Part shown: one piece after another, positions 10,581 through 20,803 of the stretch
Numbering within the stretch: the first letter of the stretch is position 1
Layout of the letters: each line of letters begins with the position of its first letter
Source of the DNA: Xanthomonas sp. SI
GTDB lineage: Bacteria > Pseudomonadota > Gammaproteobacteria > Xanthomonadales > Xanthomonadaceae
Direction: 5' to 3'
Assembly: GCF_014236855.1 (NCBI RefSeq)
Contig: NZ_CP051261.1
Location: 2,728,001-2,792,000 of the forward strand
Length of the DNA stretch: 64,000 nt
Notes under the pieces: generated by a model
The model's database searches: none
Told to the model about the DNA's origin: nothing
Seen by the model: the letters and a program-made list of their open reading frames with translations, nothing else
Program-made: the position numbers and the translations under genes

Positions 10581-13517
10581 ATGCCGTACGTCGCGCGCAA
10601 AGGCCTGTGCCTGCTGTTGTTCTCGCTGTTGTCGGCCGCCGCCGTGCCGGCCTTGGCCCAGATCGCGCCGCAGCGACAACTCCTGGCCCCGCTGCTGAAG
10701 ACCGATCGCAGCGAGCGCCCGGTCGAGCTGCGCTCGGCGACGGTGAGCGCGCACGCTGCGGCCGGCCTGGCCGAAACCACCGTGGACCTGCTGTTCTTCA
10801 ACCCCAATGCGCGCGTGCTGGAAGGGCAACTGGCGTTTCCGCTGCGCGACGGTCAGCAGATCAGCGGCTTCGCCTTGGACATCGACGGACAGATGCGCGA
10901 CGCGGTACCGGTGCCGAAGGCGCGCGGGCGGCAGGTGTTCGAGGCGATTGAGCGGCGCGGCGTGGACCCGGGCCTGGTCGAGCAGACCGCCGGCAACCAG
11001 TTCCAGCTGCGGCTCTATCCGATTCCCGCGCACGGCAGCCGCCGCGTGCGCCTGGTCTATCGCGAGTCGCTGCCGCGCACCGCCGCCGGTTGGCAGTGGC
11101 GGCTGCCGCTGGGGTATGCGGCAAGCGCCCAGGCGTTGCGCCTGGAGTTGAGTACGCAGGCCGCGCCGGTGGACACCGCGGCGTTGCCTGCGGGCCTGCG
11201 CCTGTCGCCGGCACCCGGCGGTTACGCGGCGGCGTGGTCGGGCACGCCAGCACAACTGCCCAGGGAACTGGCGCTGTCGCTGCGCGCGGCCAGCGATCCA
11301 CGCGTCGCGGTCGGCAGCCACGACGGCCAACGCTACTTCCAGGCGCTGCTGCCGATCGCCGATCTGCACAGCGCACGCCCGTTGCCGCAGCGCATCGGCC
11401 TGCTGTGGGATGCATCGGGTTCGGCGCGGCAGCGCGATATTCCTGCGGAACTGGCCTTGCTGCAGCGCTATTTCGCCGCGCTGGGCAACGCGCAGGTCGA
11501 TCTGATCGTGCTGCGCGACCGCGCCGAGGCGCCGCGCCGTTTCCAGGTGCGCGCTGGCGAGTGGAGCGCGTTGAAAGCGACGTTGCAGGGCCTGCAGCCG
11601 GACGGCGCCAGCGCGCTGGGCGATTGGCGGCCGACAGCGGACGTGCAGGAGTATCTGTTGTTCAGCGATGGCCTCGGCAACTACGGCGCGCAGGCCTTGC
11701 CGACCTTGGCGCAGGGCCAGCGCCTGTACGCAATCGATTCAGCTGGCGCCCATGCCGATGCGGCACGTCTGGCATCGTCGGCGGAAGCGCGCGGTGGCCG
11801 CTTGATCGAGTTGCAGGGCATGCAGGGCGTGCAGCAGGCCAGCGAACGGCTGCTGCAGCGTGGCGGCGAACTGGTGGCGCTGCAGGGCGAGGGCGTCGCC
11901 GATCTGGTCGCAGATTCGCGCTACGCCGACGACGGCTATCTGCGCATCGCCGGGCGCCTGCTCGCGGACGATGCGACGCTGCACCTGGAAATCGCCACCG
12001 CCGCCAGCACGCGCCGCCTGAGCCTTCCGTTGCGCGACGCCAGCGAGGTGCCGGGCGATCTGGTGCCAGGCGCCTGGGCGCGAGCCATGCTGCGCCGCCT
12101 GGCCGCCGATCCGCTCGGCGACGCCGCGCGCCGCCAGCAGCTGGCCAGCCGCTTCGGCCTGGTCAGCGCCGACACTTCGTTGCTGGTGCTGGAGAACGTG
12201 GACGACTACGTGCGCTACGACATCGCGCCGCCGCCGGCGCTGCGCGAGGCGGTGGCACGCGCGCAGGCGCAGCGCCAGCAAGAGCAGGGCGAGCAGCGCA
12301 AGCAGCGCATCGATCGCGTCGCCGAGGATTTCGCCCAGCGCGTGGCCTGGTGGCAGCGCACGTTCCCGAAGAACGCGCCGCCGCAGCCCAAGCCGCAAGG
12401 CGAGGGCGGGGACGCCCGTCGGGAACGGCGGGATGAGGTTTCGCGGCCCGCACCGGTGATGGCCATGGCGCCACCACCGGCACCCGCCGCGCCGATGCCG
12501 GCAGCGGAGCCCGCTGAGCTGGAGGCGATGGCCGTCAGCGCCGCGGTTGCGGCACCGGCGGACGCCGAGGCGAACGCCGATGCGCGTGCCGGCGCGCCCG
12601 CGTCCACCACGATTTCCCTGGCATTGCAGCCGTGGCAGCCGGATTCGCCCTACGCCCGGCGCCTGCGCGCCGCCGCGCCGGAAGCGGTCTATCCGCTGTA
12701 CCTGAGCGAGCGCGCCGCGCACGCCGACAGCGTTGCGTTCTACCTGGACGTGGCCGACGTGCTGTTCGAACGCGGCCAGCACGAACTGGCGCTGCGCGTG
12801 CTGTCGAACCTGGCCGAACTGCAACTGGAGAATCGCCATGTGCTGCGCGTGCTCGGCTACCGGTTGCTGCAGGCGGGCAGGGCGGACCTGGCGGTGCCGG
12901 TGTTCGAGCAGGTGCTGCGGCTGGGCGAGGAAGAGCCGCAGAGCTTCCGCGACCTGGGCCTGGCCTACGCCGCGCGCGGCGACGCGCAGGCCGCGATCGA
13001 ACAGCTGTACCAGGTGGTCGCGCGCGACTGGGACAGCCGCTTCGACGGCGTGGCGCTGATCGCCTTGAACGAATTGAACGCGATCGTGGCGCGGTCGCAG
13101 CAGCCATTGCAGACCGGCTTCATCGACCCACGCCTGCAGCGCAACCTGCCGCTGGACTTGCGCGTGGTACTGAACTGGGACAGCGACAACAGCGACATGG
13201 ACCTGTGGGTGACCGATCCCAACGGCGAGCGTTGCTATTACGCGCACCGCTCGACCTACCAGGGCGGGCAGCTGTCGCAGGACTTCACCGGCGGCTACGG
13301 GCCGGAAGAGTTCTCGCTGCGCCGGGCCAAGCCGGGCAAGTACAAGGTGGAAGCGAATTTCTTCGGCGACCGCCAGCCGCTGGTCACCGGCGCCACCACC
13401 TTGCACCTGCAGCTGAGCACCGGCTGGGGCGGCGCCACGCAGCGCGACCAGCAGGTGACGCTGCGGCTGAAGGACCAGAAGGAGACGATCCTGGTCGGCG
13501 AGTTCGAGGTGCGCTGA
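10581..13517 (+). CDS. rpfI: VIT-domain protein with TPR-like and DUF2135 regions (positional RpfI)
   Basis: This 978-residue exported protein has a signal peptide (about 1-26, ending PALAQ). An N-terminal VIT domain follows (about 40-165; VELRSATVSAHAAAGLAETT, GRQVFEAIERRGVDPGLVEQ), then a VWA-like middle without an intact DxSxS metal site (LLWDASGSA). A Pro/Ala/Glu-rich linker lies at about 610-680. TPR-like helices come next (about 715-830; ADVLFERGQHELALRVLSNL). A C-terminal DUF2135 domain includes WDSDNSDMDLWVTDPNGE. AAGGAGTGATCC precedes ATG 10581. The symbol rpfI is inferred only from position between rpfD and rpfE in the published order rpfABFCHGDIE. Cell-envelope location is likely; function is unknown. 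Confidence 0.85.
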   Translation: MPYVARKGLCLLLFSLLSAAAVPALAQIAPQRQLLAPLLKTDRSERPVELRSATVSAHAAAGLAETTVDLLFFNPNARVLEGQLAFPLRDGQQISGFALDIDGQMRDAVPVPKARGRQVFEAIERRGVDPGLVEQTAGNQFQLRLYPIPAHGSRRVRLVYRESLPRTAAGWQWRLPLGYAASAQALRLELSTQAAPVDTAALPAGLRLSPAPGGYAAAWSGTPAQLPRELALSLRAASDPRVAVGSHDGQRYFQALLPIADLHSARPLPQRIGLLWDASGSARQRDIPAELALLQRYFAALGNAQVDLIVLRDRAEAPRRFQVRAGEWSALKATLQGLQPDGASALGDWRPTADVQEYLLFSDGLGNYGAQALPTLAQGQRLYAIDSAGAHADAARLASSAEARGGRLIELQGMQGVQQASERLLQRGGELVALQGEGVADLVADSRYADDGYLRIAGRLLADDATLHLEIATAASTRRLSLPLRDASEVPGDLVPGAWARAMLRRLAADPLGDAARRQQLASRFGLVSADTSLLVLENVDDYVRYDIAPPPALREAVARAQAQRQQEQGEQRKQRIDRVAEDFAQRVAWWQRTFPKNAPPQPKPQGEGGDARRERRDEVSRPAPVMAMAPPPAPAAPMPAAEPAELEAMAVSAAVAAPADAEANADARAGAPASTTISLALQPWQPDSPYARRLRAAAPEAVYPLYLSERAAHADSVAFYLDVADVLFERGQHELALRVLSNLAELQLENRHVLRVLGYRLLQAGRADLAVPVFEQVLRLGEEEPQSFRDLGLAYAARGDAQAAIEQLYQVVARDWDSRFDGVALIALNELNAIVARSQQPLQTGFIDPRLQRNLPLDLRVVLNWDSDNSDMDLWVTDPNGERCYYAHRSTYQGGQLSQDFTGGYGPEEFSLRRAKPGKYKVEANFFGDRQPLVTGATTLHLQLSTGWGGATQRDQQVTLRLKDQKETILVGEFEVR

Positions 13518-13525
13518 GGCCGTCC

Positions 13526-13557
13526 GCGCGCCGGCCATTACCGAATGGCCGGCGCGC
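13526..13557 (+). terminator. Perfect 14-bp hairpin after rpfI
   Basis: Arms 13526-13539 and 13544-13557 pair perfectly around a 4-base loop, 9 bases after the stop. There is no U-tract. It ends only 11 bases before the rpfD start, so it may instead shape rpfD expression. Confidence 0.6.
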
Positions 13558-13568
13558 TAAAATGCGCC

Positions 13569-14465
13569 ATGTCCGAATCGCCAGCCACCAGCGTCTATTC
13601 CCGTTTCCTGCCGTGGCGCCGCAGTTTCGAGATCGGCTTCTGGGTCGCGCTGACCCTGGTCAACGGCATCGCCAACAGCATCACCGTGCTGATCGACATC
13701 CGCCGCACCGGGCTGCACTTCGCCGCGTGGGAGCCGGCGCTGTGGGAATGGTCCAGCGGCCTGGTGTTCCTGCTGATCGTGCCGATCGTGGTGCTGTTGA
13801 CCCGGCGCTATCCGCTGCACTGGGACAACTGGCGGCGCCGGTTGCCGGCCTATCTGCTGGGCAGTGTCGCGCTGTCGGTGCTGCACGTGCTGGGCATGGT
13901 CGCGGTCCGCAGCGTGGTGTACCGGCTGCAGGACCAGCACTACGACTTCGGCCCGTGGCCGCAGGGGCTGGCCTACGAATACCTGAAGGACGTGCGCAGC
14001 CTGGCCTCGATGCTGCTGTGCGTGGAGATGTATCGCTTCCTGCTGCGCCGCTGGCAGGGCGAGGCGGCCCTGCTCGGCGCGCCCGACGAAGGCCCGCCGG
14101 TGGAGTCGCTGGAGCGCCCGGAGCGCTTCCTGGTGCGCAAGCTCGGCCGCGATTTCCTGGTCGCCGCCGCCGATATCGAATGGCTGCAGGCCTCGGGCAA
14201 CTACGTCAACCTGCGCGTGCGCGGCCACGACTACCCGCTGCGCAGCACCATGGCCGCGATCGAGGCCAGGCTCGACCCGGCCGTGTTCGTGCGCATCCAC
14301 CGCAGCTACATGGTCAACCTGGGCTGCGTGGTCTCGATCGAGCCGCTGGAGGCCGGCGAAGCGCGCGTGCACCTGCGCGACGGCAGCCATGTGCCGTGCA
14401 GCCGCCGCTACCGCGCGGCCCTGCGCACGGCGGCCGGCGAGGGCGAGGCGGCGATCGCCGAGTGA
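13569..14465 (+). CDS. rpfD: RpfD, membrane-anchored LytTR transcription regulator
   Basis: The 298-residue protein has four hydrophobic segments in its N-terminal half (about residues 20-40, 58-78, 95-117 and 140-160). A C-terminal LytTR DNA-binding domain follows (about 185-285; ASGNYVNLRVRGHDYPLRSTM, VRIHRSYMVNL). LytTR domains bind imperfect direct repeats upstream of target genes. The position between prfB and rpfE/recJ matches rpfD of X. campestris. ATG 13569 gives MSESPATSVYSRF; an in-frame ATG at 13545 lies within the preceding hairpin and is rejected. No receiver domain is present, so its signal presumably enters through the membrane part. Confidence 0.88.
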   Translation: MSESPATSVYSRFLPWRRSFEIGFWVALTLVNGIANSITVLIDIRRTGLHFAAWEPALWEWSSGLVFLLIVPIVVLLTRRYPLHWDNWRRRLPAYLLGSVALSVLHVLGMVAVRSVVYRLQDQHYDFGPWPQGLAYEYLKDVRSLASMLLCVEMYRFLLRRWQGEAALLGAPDEGPPVESLERPERFLVRKLGRDFLVAAADIEWLQASGNYVNLRVRGHDYPLRSTMAAIEARLDPAVFVRIHRSYMVNLGCVVSIEPLEAGEARVHLRDGSHVPCSRRYRAALRTAAGEGEAAIAE

Positions 14466-14572
14466 TCGTGGCCCGGCCCGGCCCGGCCCGGGCGCGGCAG
14501 CGCGCGCGCTGTGGCGCGGCGGCCGGAATTGCTAGAATCGCGCTCTTGTTTGCCGTTTGCCGGAATGCCGCC

Positions 14573-15698
14573 ATGATCGAACTCAATCCCATCCGCCACC
14601 GCATCGCCGATCTGTCCGATCGGGTGCTGTCGCTCCGGGGGTTTCTTTGACTACGACGTCAAGAAAGAACGCCTAGAGGAAGTCACCCGGGAGCTGGAAA
14701 ATCCCGATGTGTGGAACGACCCCGAGCGCGCCCAGGGCCTGGGCCGCGAGCGCTCCAACCTGGAGAAGACCGTCGGCGGCATCGCCAGCGTGCTCGACGG
14801 GCTGAACGAGGCGCTTGAGTTCCTGGAGCTGGCCGAGAGCGAGGACGACGAGGACACTGCGCTGGCGGTGGTCGCCGATGTCGATCGCTTCCAGGCGCAT
14901 GTGGAGAAGCTGGAATTCCAGCGCATGTTCTCCGGGCAGATGGACGCCAGCAACGCCTTCGTCGACATCCAGGCCGGCGCCGGCGGCACCGAGGCCCAGG
15001 ACTGGGCCGAGATCCTGCTGCGCATGTACCTGCGCTGGTGCGAATCGCGCGGCTGGAAGACCGAACTGATGGAAGTCTCCGGCGGCGAAGTCGCGGGGAT
15101 CAAGTCGGCCACGGTGCGCGTGGAAGGCGATTTCGCCTATGGCTGGCTGAAGACCGAGACCGGCGTGCACCGGCTGGTGCGCAAGTCGCCGTTCGATTCG
15201 GACAACCGCCGCCACACCAGCTTCACCTCGGTGTTCGTGTCGCCGGAAGTGGACGACAACATCGACATCGAGATCAATCCGGCCGACCTGCGCACCGACG
15301 TCTATCGCTCCTCCGGCGCCGGCGGTCAGCACGTCAACAAGACCGAGTCGGCGGTGCGCATCACCCACATCCCGACCAACATCGTCGTGGCCTGCCAGAC
15401 CGGGCGCAGCCAGCACCAGAACCGCGACAACGCGATGAAGATGCTCGCCGCCAAGCTGTACGAGTTGGAGATCCAGAAGCGCAACGCCGAGCGCGACGCG
15501 GTCGAGGCGACCAAGTCGGACATCGGCTGGGGCAGCCAGATCCGCAACTACGTGCTCGACCAGAGCCGGATCAAGGACCTGCGCACCGGCATCGAACGCA
15601 CCGACACGCAGAAGGTGCTCGACGGCGACCTGGACGAATTCGTCGAGGCCAGCCTCAAATCCGGCCTGGAAGTCGGCGCCAAACGCAGCGACGCCTGA
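14573..15698 (+). CDS. prfB: Peptide chain release factor 2 (programmed +1 frameshift)
   Basis: RF2 releases peptides at UGA and UAA. The first frame (14573-14650) encodes 25 residues ending LRGFL and stops at UGA 14648-14650. The second frame resumes at GAC 14649 and runs to 15698, giving 374 residues in total. The shift site CTT TGA C is preceded by an internal Shine-Dalgarno-like GGGGG (14637-14641), as in the classical autoregulatory RF2 frameshift. The codon-specificity tripeptide SPF (RKSPFDSDN) and the catalytic GGQ loop ([13 protein letters not shown]) are intact. This is therefore a functional gene, not a pseudogene. Confidence 0.97.
14637..14651 (+). promoter_or_regulatory. RF2 programmed frameshift site
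   Basis: The site is GGGGGTTTCTTTGAC: an internal Shine-Dalgarno-like G-run, then Leu codon CTT (14645-14647) and in-frame UGA. When RF2 is scarce, the ribosome slips +1 onto TTT and continues with GAC. This is known prfB autoregulation. Confidence 0.95.
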
Positions 15699-15794
15699 AC
15701 CGTCGGCCTGCGCCCACCGTGGCGGAGGCCGGCCCCGCGGCGCAGCCCGCGCATCTGCTGCATCCTCTCCCTTCTTCTCCGCGTACCCATTCCC

Positions 15795-17312
15795 ATGACC
15801 GAGCAGACCCCCGCGCCGTCCCTTCCCGTCGACGAGAACGGCCTCATCGCCGAACGCCGCGCCAAGCTGGGAGCGCTGCGCGCGCAGGGCGTGGCCTATC
15901 CGAACGATTTCCGCCGCAACGATTACGCCGGCGACCTGCAGGCCGAGTTCGCCGATGCCGAGCGCTGGGGCGCCGAGGCGCTGGAGGCCGAGGGCCGCAA
16001 CCTAAGCCTGGCCGGGCGCCTGCTGGCCAAGCGGGTGATGGGCAAGGCCAGCTTCGTGCAGCTGCAGGACGAGTCCGGGCGCATCCAGCTGTTCCTGCAG
16101 GCCAACGCGCTGGGCCCGGCCTACGACGCGTTCAAGGGCTGGGACATCGGCGACATCATCGGCGTGGAAGGCGGGCTGACCCGCACCAAGACCGGCGAGC
16201 TGTCGGTGCGGGCGACGGCGCTGCGGCTGTTGACCAAGGCGCTGCGCCCGTTGCCGGACAAGTGGCACGGCCTGTCCGACGTGGAGCAGCGCTATCGCCA
16301 GCGCTACGTGGACCTGATCGTGTCGCCGGAGGCGCGCGAGGTGTTCGTCAAGCGCTCCAAGATTATCCGCGCGATGCGCGCCTGGCTGGACGCGCGCCGT
16401 TTCCTGGAAGTGGAGACGCCGATGATGCATTACATCCCCGGCGGCGCCACCGCCAAGCCGTTCACCACCCACCACAACGCGCTGGACCTGGACCTGTACC
16501 TGCGCGTGGCGCCGGAGCTGTACCTGAAGCGGCTGGTGGTCGGCGGGCTGGAACGGGTCTACGAAATCAACCGCAATTTCCGCAACGAAGGCGTCAGCAC
16601 CCGGCACAATCCCGAATTCACCATGATGGAGCTGTACGAGGCCTACGCCACGTACCACGAGGTGATGGACCTGACCGAGAGCGTGATCCGCGACGTGGCC
16701 CAGGAGGTGCTCGGCACCACCCAGGTGCACTGGGACGGCGCCGACATCGACCTGGCCCCGGCGTTCCGCCGCTGGCGCATGGACGAGGCGGTGCGTCACC
16801 ACAACCCCGAGATCAGCGCCGCAGACTGCACCGACCGCGCCGCGCTGCTGCGCCACTGCGAGCGGCTGAAGATCCGCACCAAGCCGTCCTACGGCTGGGG
16901 CAAGCTGCTGCTGGAGATCTTCGAGGCGACCGTCGAGCACACCCTGATCCAGCCGACCTTCATCACCGACCACCCGGTCGAGGTGTCGCCGCTGGCCCGT
17001 TCCAGCGACACCGAACCCGGCTATACCGACCGCTTCGAGCTGTTCATCAACGGCAAGGAGATCGCCAACGGCTTCTCCGAGCTCAACGATCCGGAAGACC
17101 AGGCGGCCCGGTTCCAGGCCCAGGTGGCGGCGAAGGAGGGCGGCGACGACGAGGCCATGCACTTCGACGCCGACTACATCCGTGCGCTGGAGGTCGGCCT
17201 GCCGCCCACCGGCGGCATGGGCATGGGCATCGATCGGCTGGTAATGTTGCTTACCGGCAGCAATTCGATCCGTGACGTGCTGCTGTTCCCGTACATGCGC
17301 CCGGAGGCTTAA
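15795..17312 (+). CDS. lysS: Lysyl-tRNA synthetase, class II
   Basis: This enzyme charges tRNA-Lys with lysine. The 505-residue product has an N-terminal OB-fold anticodon-binding domain (about 60-170; [20 protein letters not shown]) and a class II catalytic core. The core shows motif 2 ([29 protein letters not shown]) and motif 3 ([27 protein letters not shown]). It lies 96 bp downstream of prfB, a pairing conserved in many bacteria. ATG 15795 gives MTEQTPAPS; the spacer before it lacks a clear Shine-Dalgarno. Confidence 0.96.
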   Translation: MTEQTPAPSLPVDENGLIAERRAKLGALRAQGVAYPNDFRRNDYAGDLQAEFADAERWGAEALEAEGRNLSLAGRLLAKRVMGKASFVQLQDESGRIQLFLQANALGPAYDAFKGWDIGDIIGVEGGLTRTKTGELSVRATALRLLTKALRPLPDKWHGLSDVEQRYRQRYVDLIVSPEAREVFVKRSKIIRAMRAWLDARRFLEVETPMMHYIPGGATAKPFTTHHNALDLDLYLRVAPELYLKRLVVGGLERVYEINRNFRNEGVSTRHNPEFTMMELYEAYATYHEVMDLTESVIRDVAQEVLGTTQVHWDGADIDLAPAFRRWRMDEAVRHHNPEISAADCTDRAALLRHCERLKIRTKPSYGWGKLLLEIFEATVEHTLIQPTFITDHPVEVSPLARSSDTEPGYTDRFELFINGKEIANGFSELNDPEDQAARFQAQVAAKEGGDDEAMHFDADYIRALEVGLPPTGGMGMGIDRLVMLLTGSNSIRDVLLFPYMRPEA

Positions 17313-17337
17313 TCTAGCCGAAGGCGGCGGTAGCCTT

Positions 17338-17408
17338 GGCGTGGGGTTCTCGTAGGCGTGGGGTTCTCGTATCGGGCGTCGGCAAGCAAGCGGTTGGCAA
17401 GCAAGCGG
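17338..17408. repeat. Two short tandem duplications upstream of rpfG
   Basis: A 17-bp unit beginning GGCGTGGGG is exactly repeated at 17338-17354 and 17355-17371. A second unit, GGCAAGCAAGCGG, is repeated at 17381-17393 and 17396-17408. Both lie in the lysS-rpfG spacer, upstream of the rpfG-rpfC start. Confidence 0.85.
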
Positions 17409-17498
17409 AAGTGAGGCGGTTGGGTCGGCATAGCCGGCGCCGGAGCGTTTCCCGTTATTGTCTCAGCAGCCCGAAGCCCGTGGGCGAGAGGATCGCAG

Positions 17499-18641
17499 AT
17501 GCAAGATGCCAGCATGAGCCTGTCCGGAGTATCCTCCAGCAGCGACCGCCCGGACTGGGCGGAGGGGGCGGACAATCGCTTGAACATCGTCATCGTCGAC
17601 GATCAGACGTCTGCGCGCACCATGCTGCGCCACGTGATCGAGGACATCGCCCCGGAACTGACCGTGCGCGACTTCGGCGACTCGCAGGCCGCACTGGCCT
17701 GGTGCGAGGCCGGCAAGGTCGATTTGTTGCTGCTCGACTACCGCATGCCCGGCATGGACGGGCTGGAATTCGCGCGGCGGCTGCGGCGCCTGCCCAAGCA
17801 CCGCGACATTCCGATCATCCTGATCACCGTGGTCGGCGACGAGCCGATCCGCCAGGCCGCGCTGGAAGCCGGGGTCATCGACTTCCTGGTCAAGCCGATC
17901 CGCCCGCGCGAACTGCGCGCGCGCTGCCACAACCTGCTGCAGCTGCGGCTGCAGAGCGAGAACATCAAGCAGCGCGCGATGTCGCTGGAGCAACGCCTGC
18001 TGGCCAGCATGCGTGAGGTCGAGGAACGCGAGCGCGAGACCCTGTCGCGGCTGGCGCGGGCGATCGAGTACCGCGACGCCGGCACCAGCGCCTACCTGGA
18101 GCGGATGGCGCACGTGGCCGGCCTGATCGCCGAGCAGCTGGGCCTGTCCGAGGACGAGGTGCGGGTCATCGAGATGGCCGCGAGCCTGCACGACATGGGC
18201 AAGATCGCCATTCCCGATGCGGTGCTGCTCAAGCCCGGCAAGCTCAACGAGGAAGAGATAGCGGTGATGCGCATGCACCCGCGCATCGGCTATGAACTGC
18301 TCAGCGGCAGCCAGAACCGCTTCATCCAGGTCGGCGCGCTGATCGCGCTGCGCCACCATGAGCGTTACGATGGCAGCGGATACCCCGACGGACTGGTCGG
18401 CGAAGCGATCCCGCTGGAGGCGCGGATCGTGGCGGTCGCCGACGTCTTCGACGCGCTGATCTCGCCGCGTCCCTACAAGGAAGCCTGGACCATGGATGCG
18501 ACCCTCGCCTATCTCTACGCGCAACGCGGCCGCCTGTTCGACCCGCGCTGCGTGGACGCGCTGTTCCGCGGGCGCGAGCAGCTGCATCTGATCTGCGAGA
18601 AGTTTTCGAGCGCGTCGGTCCGGCCGGGGGTCGCGCTGTGA
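17499..18641 (+). CDS. rpfG: RpfG, two-component response regulator with HD-GYP c-di-GMP phosphodiesterase
   Basis: RpfG receives phosphate from RpfC and hydrolyses cyclic di-GMP, linking DSF perception to virulence and motility. The 380 residues carry a receiver domain (about 28-145) with phospho-acceptor Asp80 in LLLLDYRMPGMDG. An HD-GYP domain follows (about 180-365), with His231-Asp232 in HDMGKIAIPD and GYP at 294-296 in HHERYDGSGYPDG. All metal and substrate motifs are intact. ATG 17499 has GAGAGG upstream and places the Asp at 80 as in X. campestris; ATG 17514 is possible. The stop overlaps the rpfC start (GTGA). Confidence 0.97.
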   Translation: MQDASMSLSGVSSSSDRPDWAEGADNRLNIVIVDDQTSARTMLRHVIEDIAPELTVRDFGDSQAALAWCEAGKVDLLLLDYRMPGMDGLEFARRLRRLPKHRDIPIILITVVGDEPIRQAALEAGVIDFLVKPIRPRELRARCHNLLQLRLQSENIKQRAMSLEQRLLASMREVEERERETLSRLARAIEYRDAGTSAYLERMAHVAGLIAEQLGLSEDEVRVIEMAASLHDMGKIAIPDAVLLKPGKLNEEEIAVMRMHPRIGYELLSGSQNRFIQVGALIALRHHERYDGSGYPDGLVGEAIPLEARIVAVADVFDALISPRPYKEAWTMDATLAYLYAQRGRLFDPRCVDALFRGREQLHLICEKFSSASVRPGVAL

Positions 18642-20797
18642 AACCGCGGCTGGAATGGATCCGGGCCCGCTTGCGACAGCGCACGGATACCGAACACGGG
18701 CAGACGCTGATCCGGGTCGGCATCTTCCTGTGCGTCATCGTCTGCATGACGATCGCCGAAAGGCTGGGTCAGCTCGCGCCCGATGTGTACCTGACGTCGG
18801 TGCTGATGAGCGGCGTGGGCGTTCTTGTCGGCCTGGCGCTGTTCGCCGCGATTCTGGCGCGGCCAGGCAAGTCGAACGTGCGGCGCGTCATCGGCATGGT
18901 GACCGACTATGGCCTGATGACGGTGGCGATGATCCTGCAGGGAGAACCGCTGGCCTGGCTTTACGTCATCATCATGTGGGTCACGGTCGGCAATGGCCTT
19001 CGCTACGGAAACCGTTATCTGATCGGCGCGGTGGTATCCGCCTGCATCAGTTTCGGTTGCGTGGTCCTGCTCAATGGCTACTGGCGCGAGAACGTCACGC
19101 TGAGCGCCGGGCTGTGGGCCGGTCTGATTGCGATTCCCATGTATCTGTCGGGGCTGCTGCGGCAGTTGACCCAGGCGACCGCGGAGGCGCGGCGCGCCAG
19201 CGAAGCCAAGAGCCGATTCCTTGCCAACATGAGCCATGAGTTCCGGACCCCGTTGAACGGCTTGTCCGGCATGACCGAAGTCCTGGCCACCACCAAGCTG
19301 GACGCGGAACAGCGCGAGTGCGTGGGCACCATCCAGGCGTCCGCGCGAAGTCTGCTGTCCCTGGTGGAAGAGGTGTTGGATATTTCCGCCATCGAGGCGG
19401 GCAAGATCCGCACCGAGAAGCATGATTTTTCGCTGCGCGAGACTCTGGCGCAGATCGGCTTGATCCTGCAGCCGCAGGCGCGCGCCAAGGCGCTCGGCTA
19501 CCACCTGGAGGTCGCGGCCGATGTGCCCGACCATGTGCGTGGCGACGCGGGGCACCTGCGGCAGATCCTGTTGAACCTGGCCGGCAACGCGATCAAGTTC
19601 ACCAACATGGGGCGGGTGGATATCCGTGTCCGGATACAGCGCAACGACGCCGGCGAGCCGTTCCGGTTGAGTTTCGACATCGTCGACACGGGGATCGGCG
19701 TGCCGCCCGCGATGCGCCCGCGCCTGTTCGAGGCGTTCGAACAGGCGGACGTGGGCCTGTCCCGGCGTTACGAAGGCACCGGCCTGGGAACCACGATCGC
19801 CAAGGGACTGGTCGAAGCGATGGGCGGCAGCATCGGTTACCAGGAGAGTCCTCCGCGCGGTAGCCGCTTCTGGTTCGAGCTGCCGTTCGAGGCCGCAGCC
19901 GCCGCGCCGCTGACCAGCAACGCTCGGGATGGCGCAAGCGAAGAAGAACCGTCGCCGAGCGGCAACATCATCGCGTTCACGGATCCGTTCCTGCGCCATC
20001 GCGCGCGGGTGCGTAGCATGCGCATCCTGGTTGCCGACGATCATGCGGCCAACCGCATGGTGCTGCAGCGCCTGCTGCAGAAGGCCGGCCATCGCGCGAT
20101 CTGTCTCGATGGTGCGGAAGCGGTGCTCGATGCGCTTGCCGAGACCGATTTCGATGCCGTCATCGTCGATCTGCACATGCCGGGGATGAGTGGCCTGGAC
20201 ATGCTCAAGCACTTGCGGATCATGCAGGCCGGCCGTTCGCGCACACCGGTCGTGGTGCTCAGCGCGGACGTCACGCCTGAGTCGATTCACCGCTGCGAAC
20301 AGGCCGGCGCACATACGTTCCTGGCCAAGCCGGTGGTCGCCTCGCGGCTGCTGGACACGCTGACGGATATCGCCACGGACGGCAGGTTGCGCCCGGCCGA
20401 ACCGCAATCGCGGCTTGCCAAGGAGGGGGTGTTGGATTCGTCCGTACTCGACGAGCTGGCTGGCCTGGGCATGGGTGACGGATTCGAGCGGGAATTCATT
20501 TCCCAATGCCTCAACGATGCCGATGGCTGCCTAGGCGGAATGCAGATGGCGGGCGAGTCCGAGAATTGGGAGCGGTTGCGCGAACATGCGCACGCGGTAA
20601 AGGGCGTGGCGAGCAACCTGGGGCTGGTGAAGATGGCCAACCTTGGCGGCGAACTGATGCGCATGGCGGATTGGCAGATGCGCAGCGAGTGGCGGCAATG
20701 CCTGGCGACGCTCAATGCCAGCCTGACCGAGGGCAGGGAGGTGCTGGACCTGCGGGCGCTGCGAAGCAGCCAGCAGGACGGCAACGAACTGCGCTGA
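18638..20797 (+). CDS. rpfC: RpfC, DSF-sensing hybrid histidine kinase
   Basis: RpfC is the inner-membrane DSF receptor; it phosphorylates RpfG and binds RpfF to restrain DSF synthesis. The 719 residues contain five or six hydrophobic segments (about 22-175) and a HisKA domain with His200 (NMSHEFRTPLNGLSG). A HATPase domain follows (N box LLNLAGNAIKF, DTGIGVP, GTGLGT). The receiver domain has Asp511 (VIVDLHMPGMSG), and the C-terminal HPt domain has His652 (HAHAVKGVASNLG). The phosphorelay is complete. The start is GTG 18638, overlapping the rpfG stop, so there is no room for rpfH. The kinase part is more family-like than the membrane part. Confidence 0.96.
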   Translation: MKPRLEWIRARLRQRTDTEHGQTLIRVGIFLCVIVCMTIAERLGQLAPDVYLTSVLMSGVGVLVGLALFAAILARPGKSNVRRVIGMVTDYGLMTVAMILQGEPLAWLYVIIMWVTVGNGLRYGNRYLIGAVVSACISFGCVVLLNGYWRENVTLSAGLWAGLIAIPMYLSGLLRQLTQATAEARRASEAKSRFLANMSHEFRTPLNGLSGMTEVLATTKLDAEQRECVGTIQASARSLLSLVEEVLDISAIEAGKIRTEKHDFSLRETLAQIGLILQPQARAKALGYHLEVAADVPDHVRGDAGHLRQILLNLAGNAIKFTNMGRVDIRVRIQRNDAGEPFRLSFDIVDTGIGVPPAMRPRLFEAFEQADVGLSRRYEGTGLGTTIAKGLVEAMGGSIGYQESPPRGSRFWFELPFEAAAAAPLTSNARDGASEEEPSPSGNIIAFTDPFLRHRARVRSMRILVADDHAANRMVLQRLLQKAGHRAICLDGAEAVLDALAETDFDAVIVDLHMPGMSGLDMLKHLRIMQAGRSRTPVVVLSADVTPESIHRCEQAGAHTFLAKPVVASRLLDTLTDIATDGRLRPAEPQSRLAKEGVLDSSVLDELAGLGMGDGFEREFISQCLNDADGCLGGMQMAGESENWERLREHAHAVKGVASNLGLVKMANLGGELMRMADWQMRSEWRQCLATLNASLTEGREVLDLRALRSSQQDGNELR

Positions 20798-20803
20798 GGG
20801 AAA

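Noticed and set aside
14573..14650. prfB looks split by an in-frame UGA and could be called a pseudogene
   Set aside because: The stop is the classical RF2 programmed frameshift site with all its signals.
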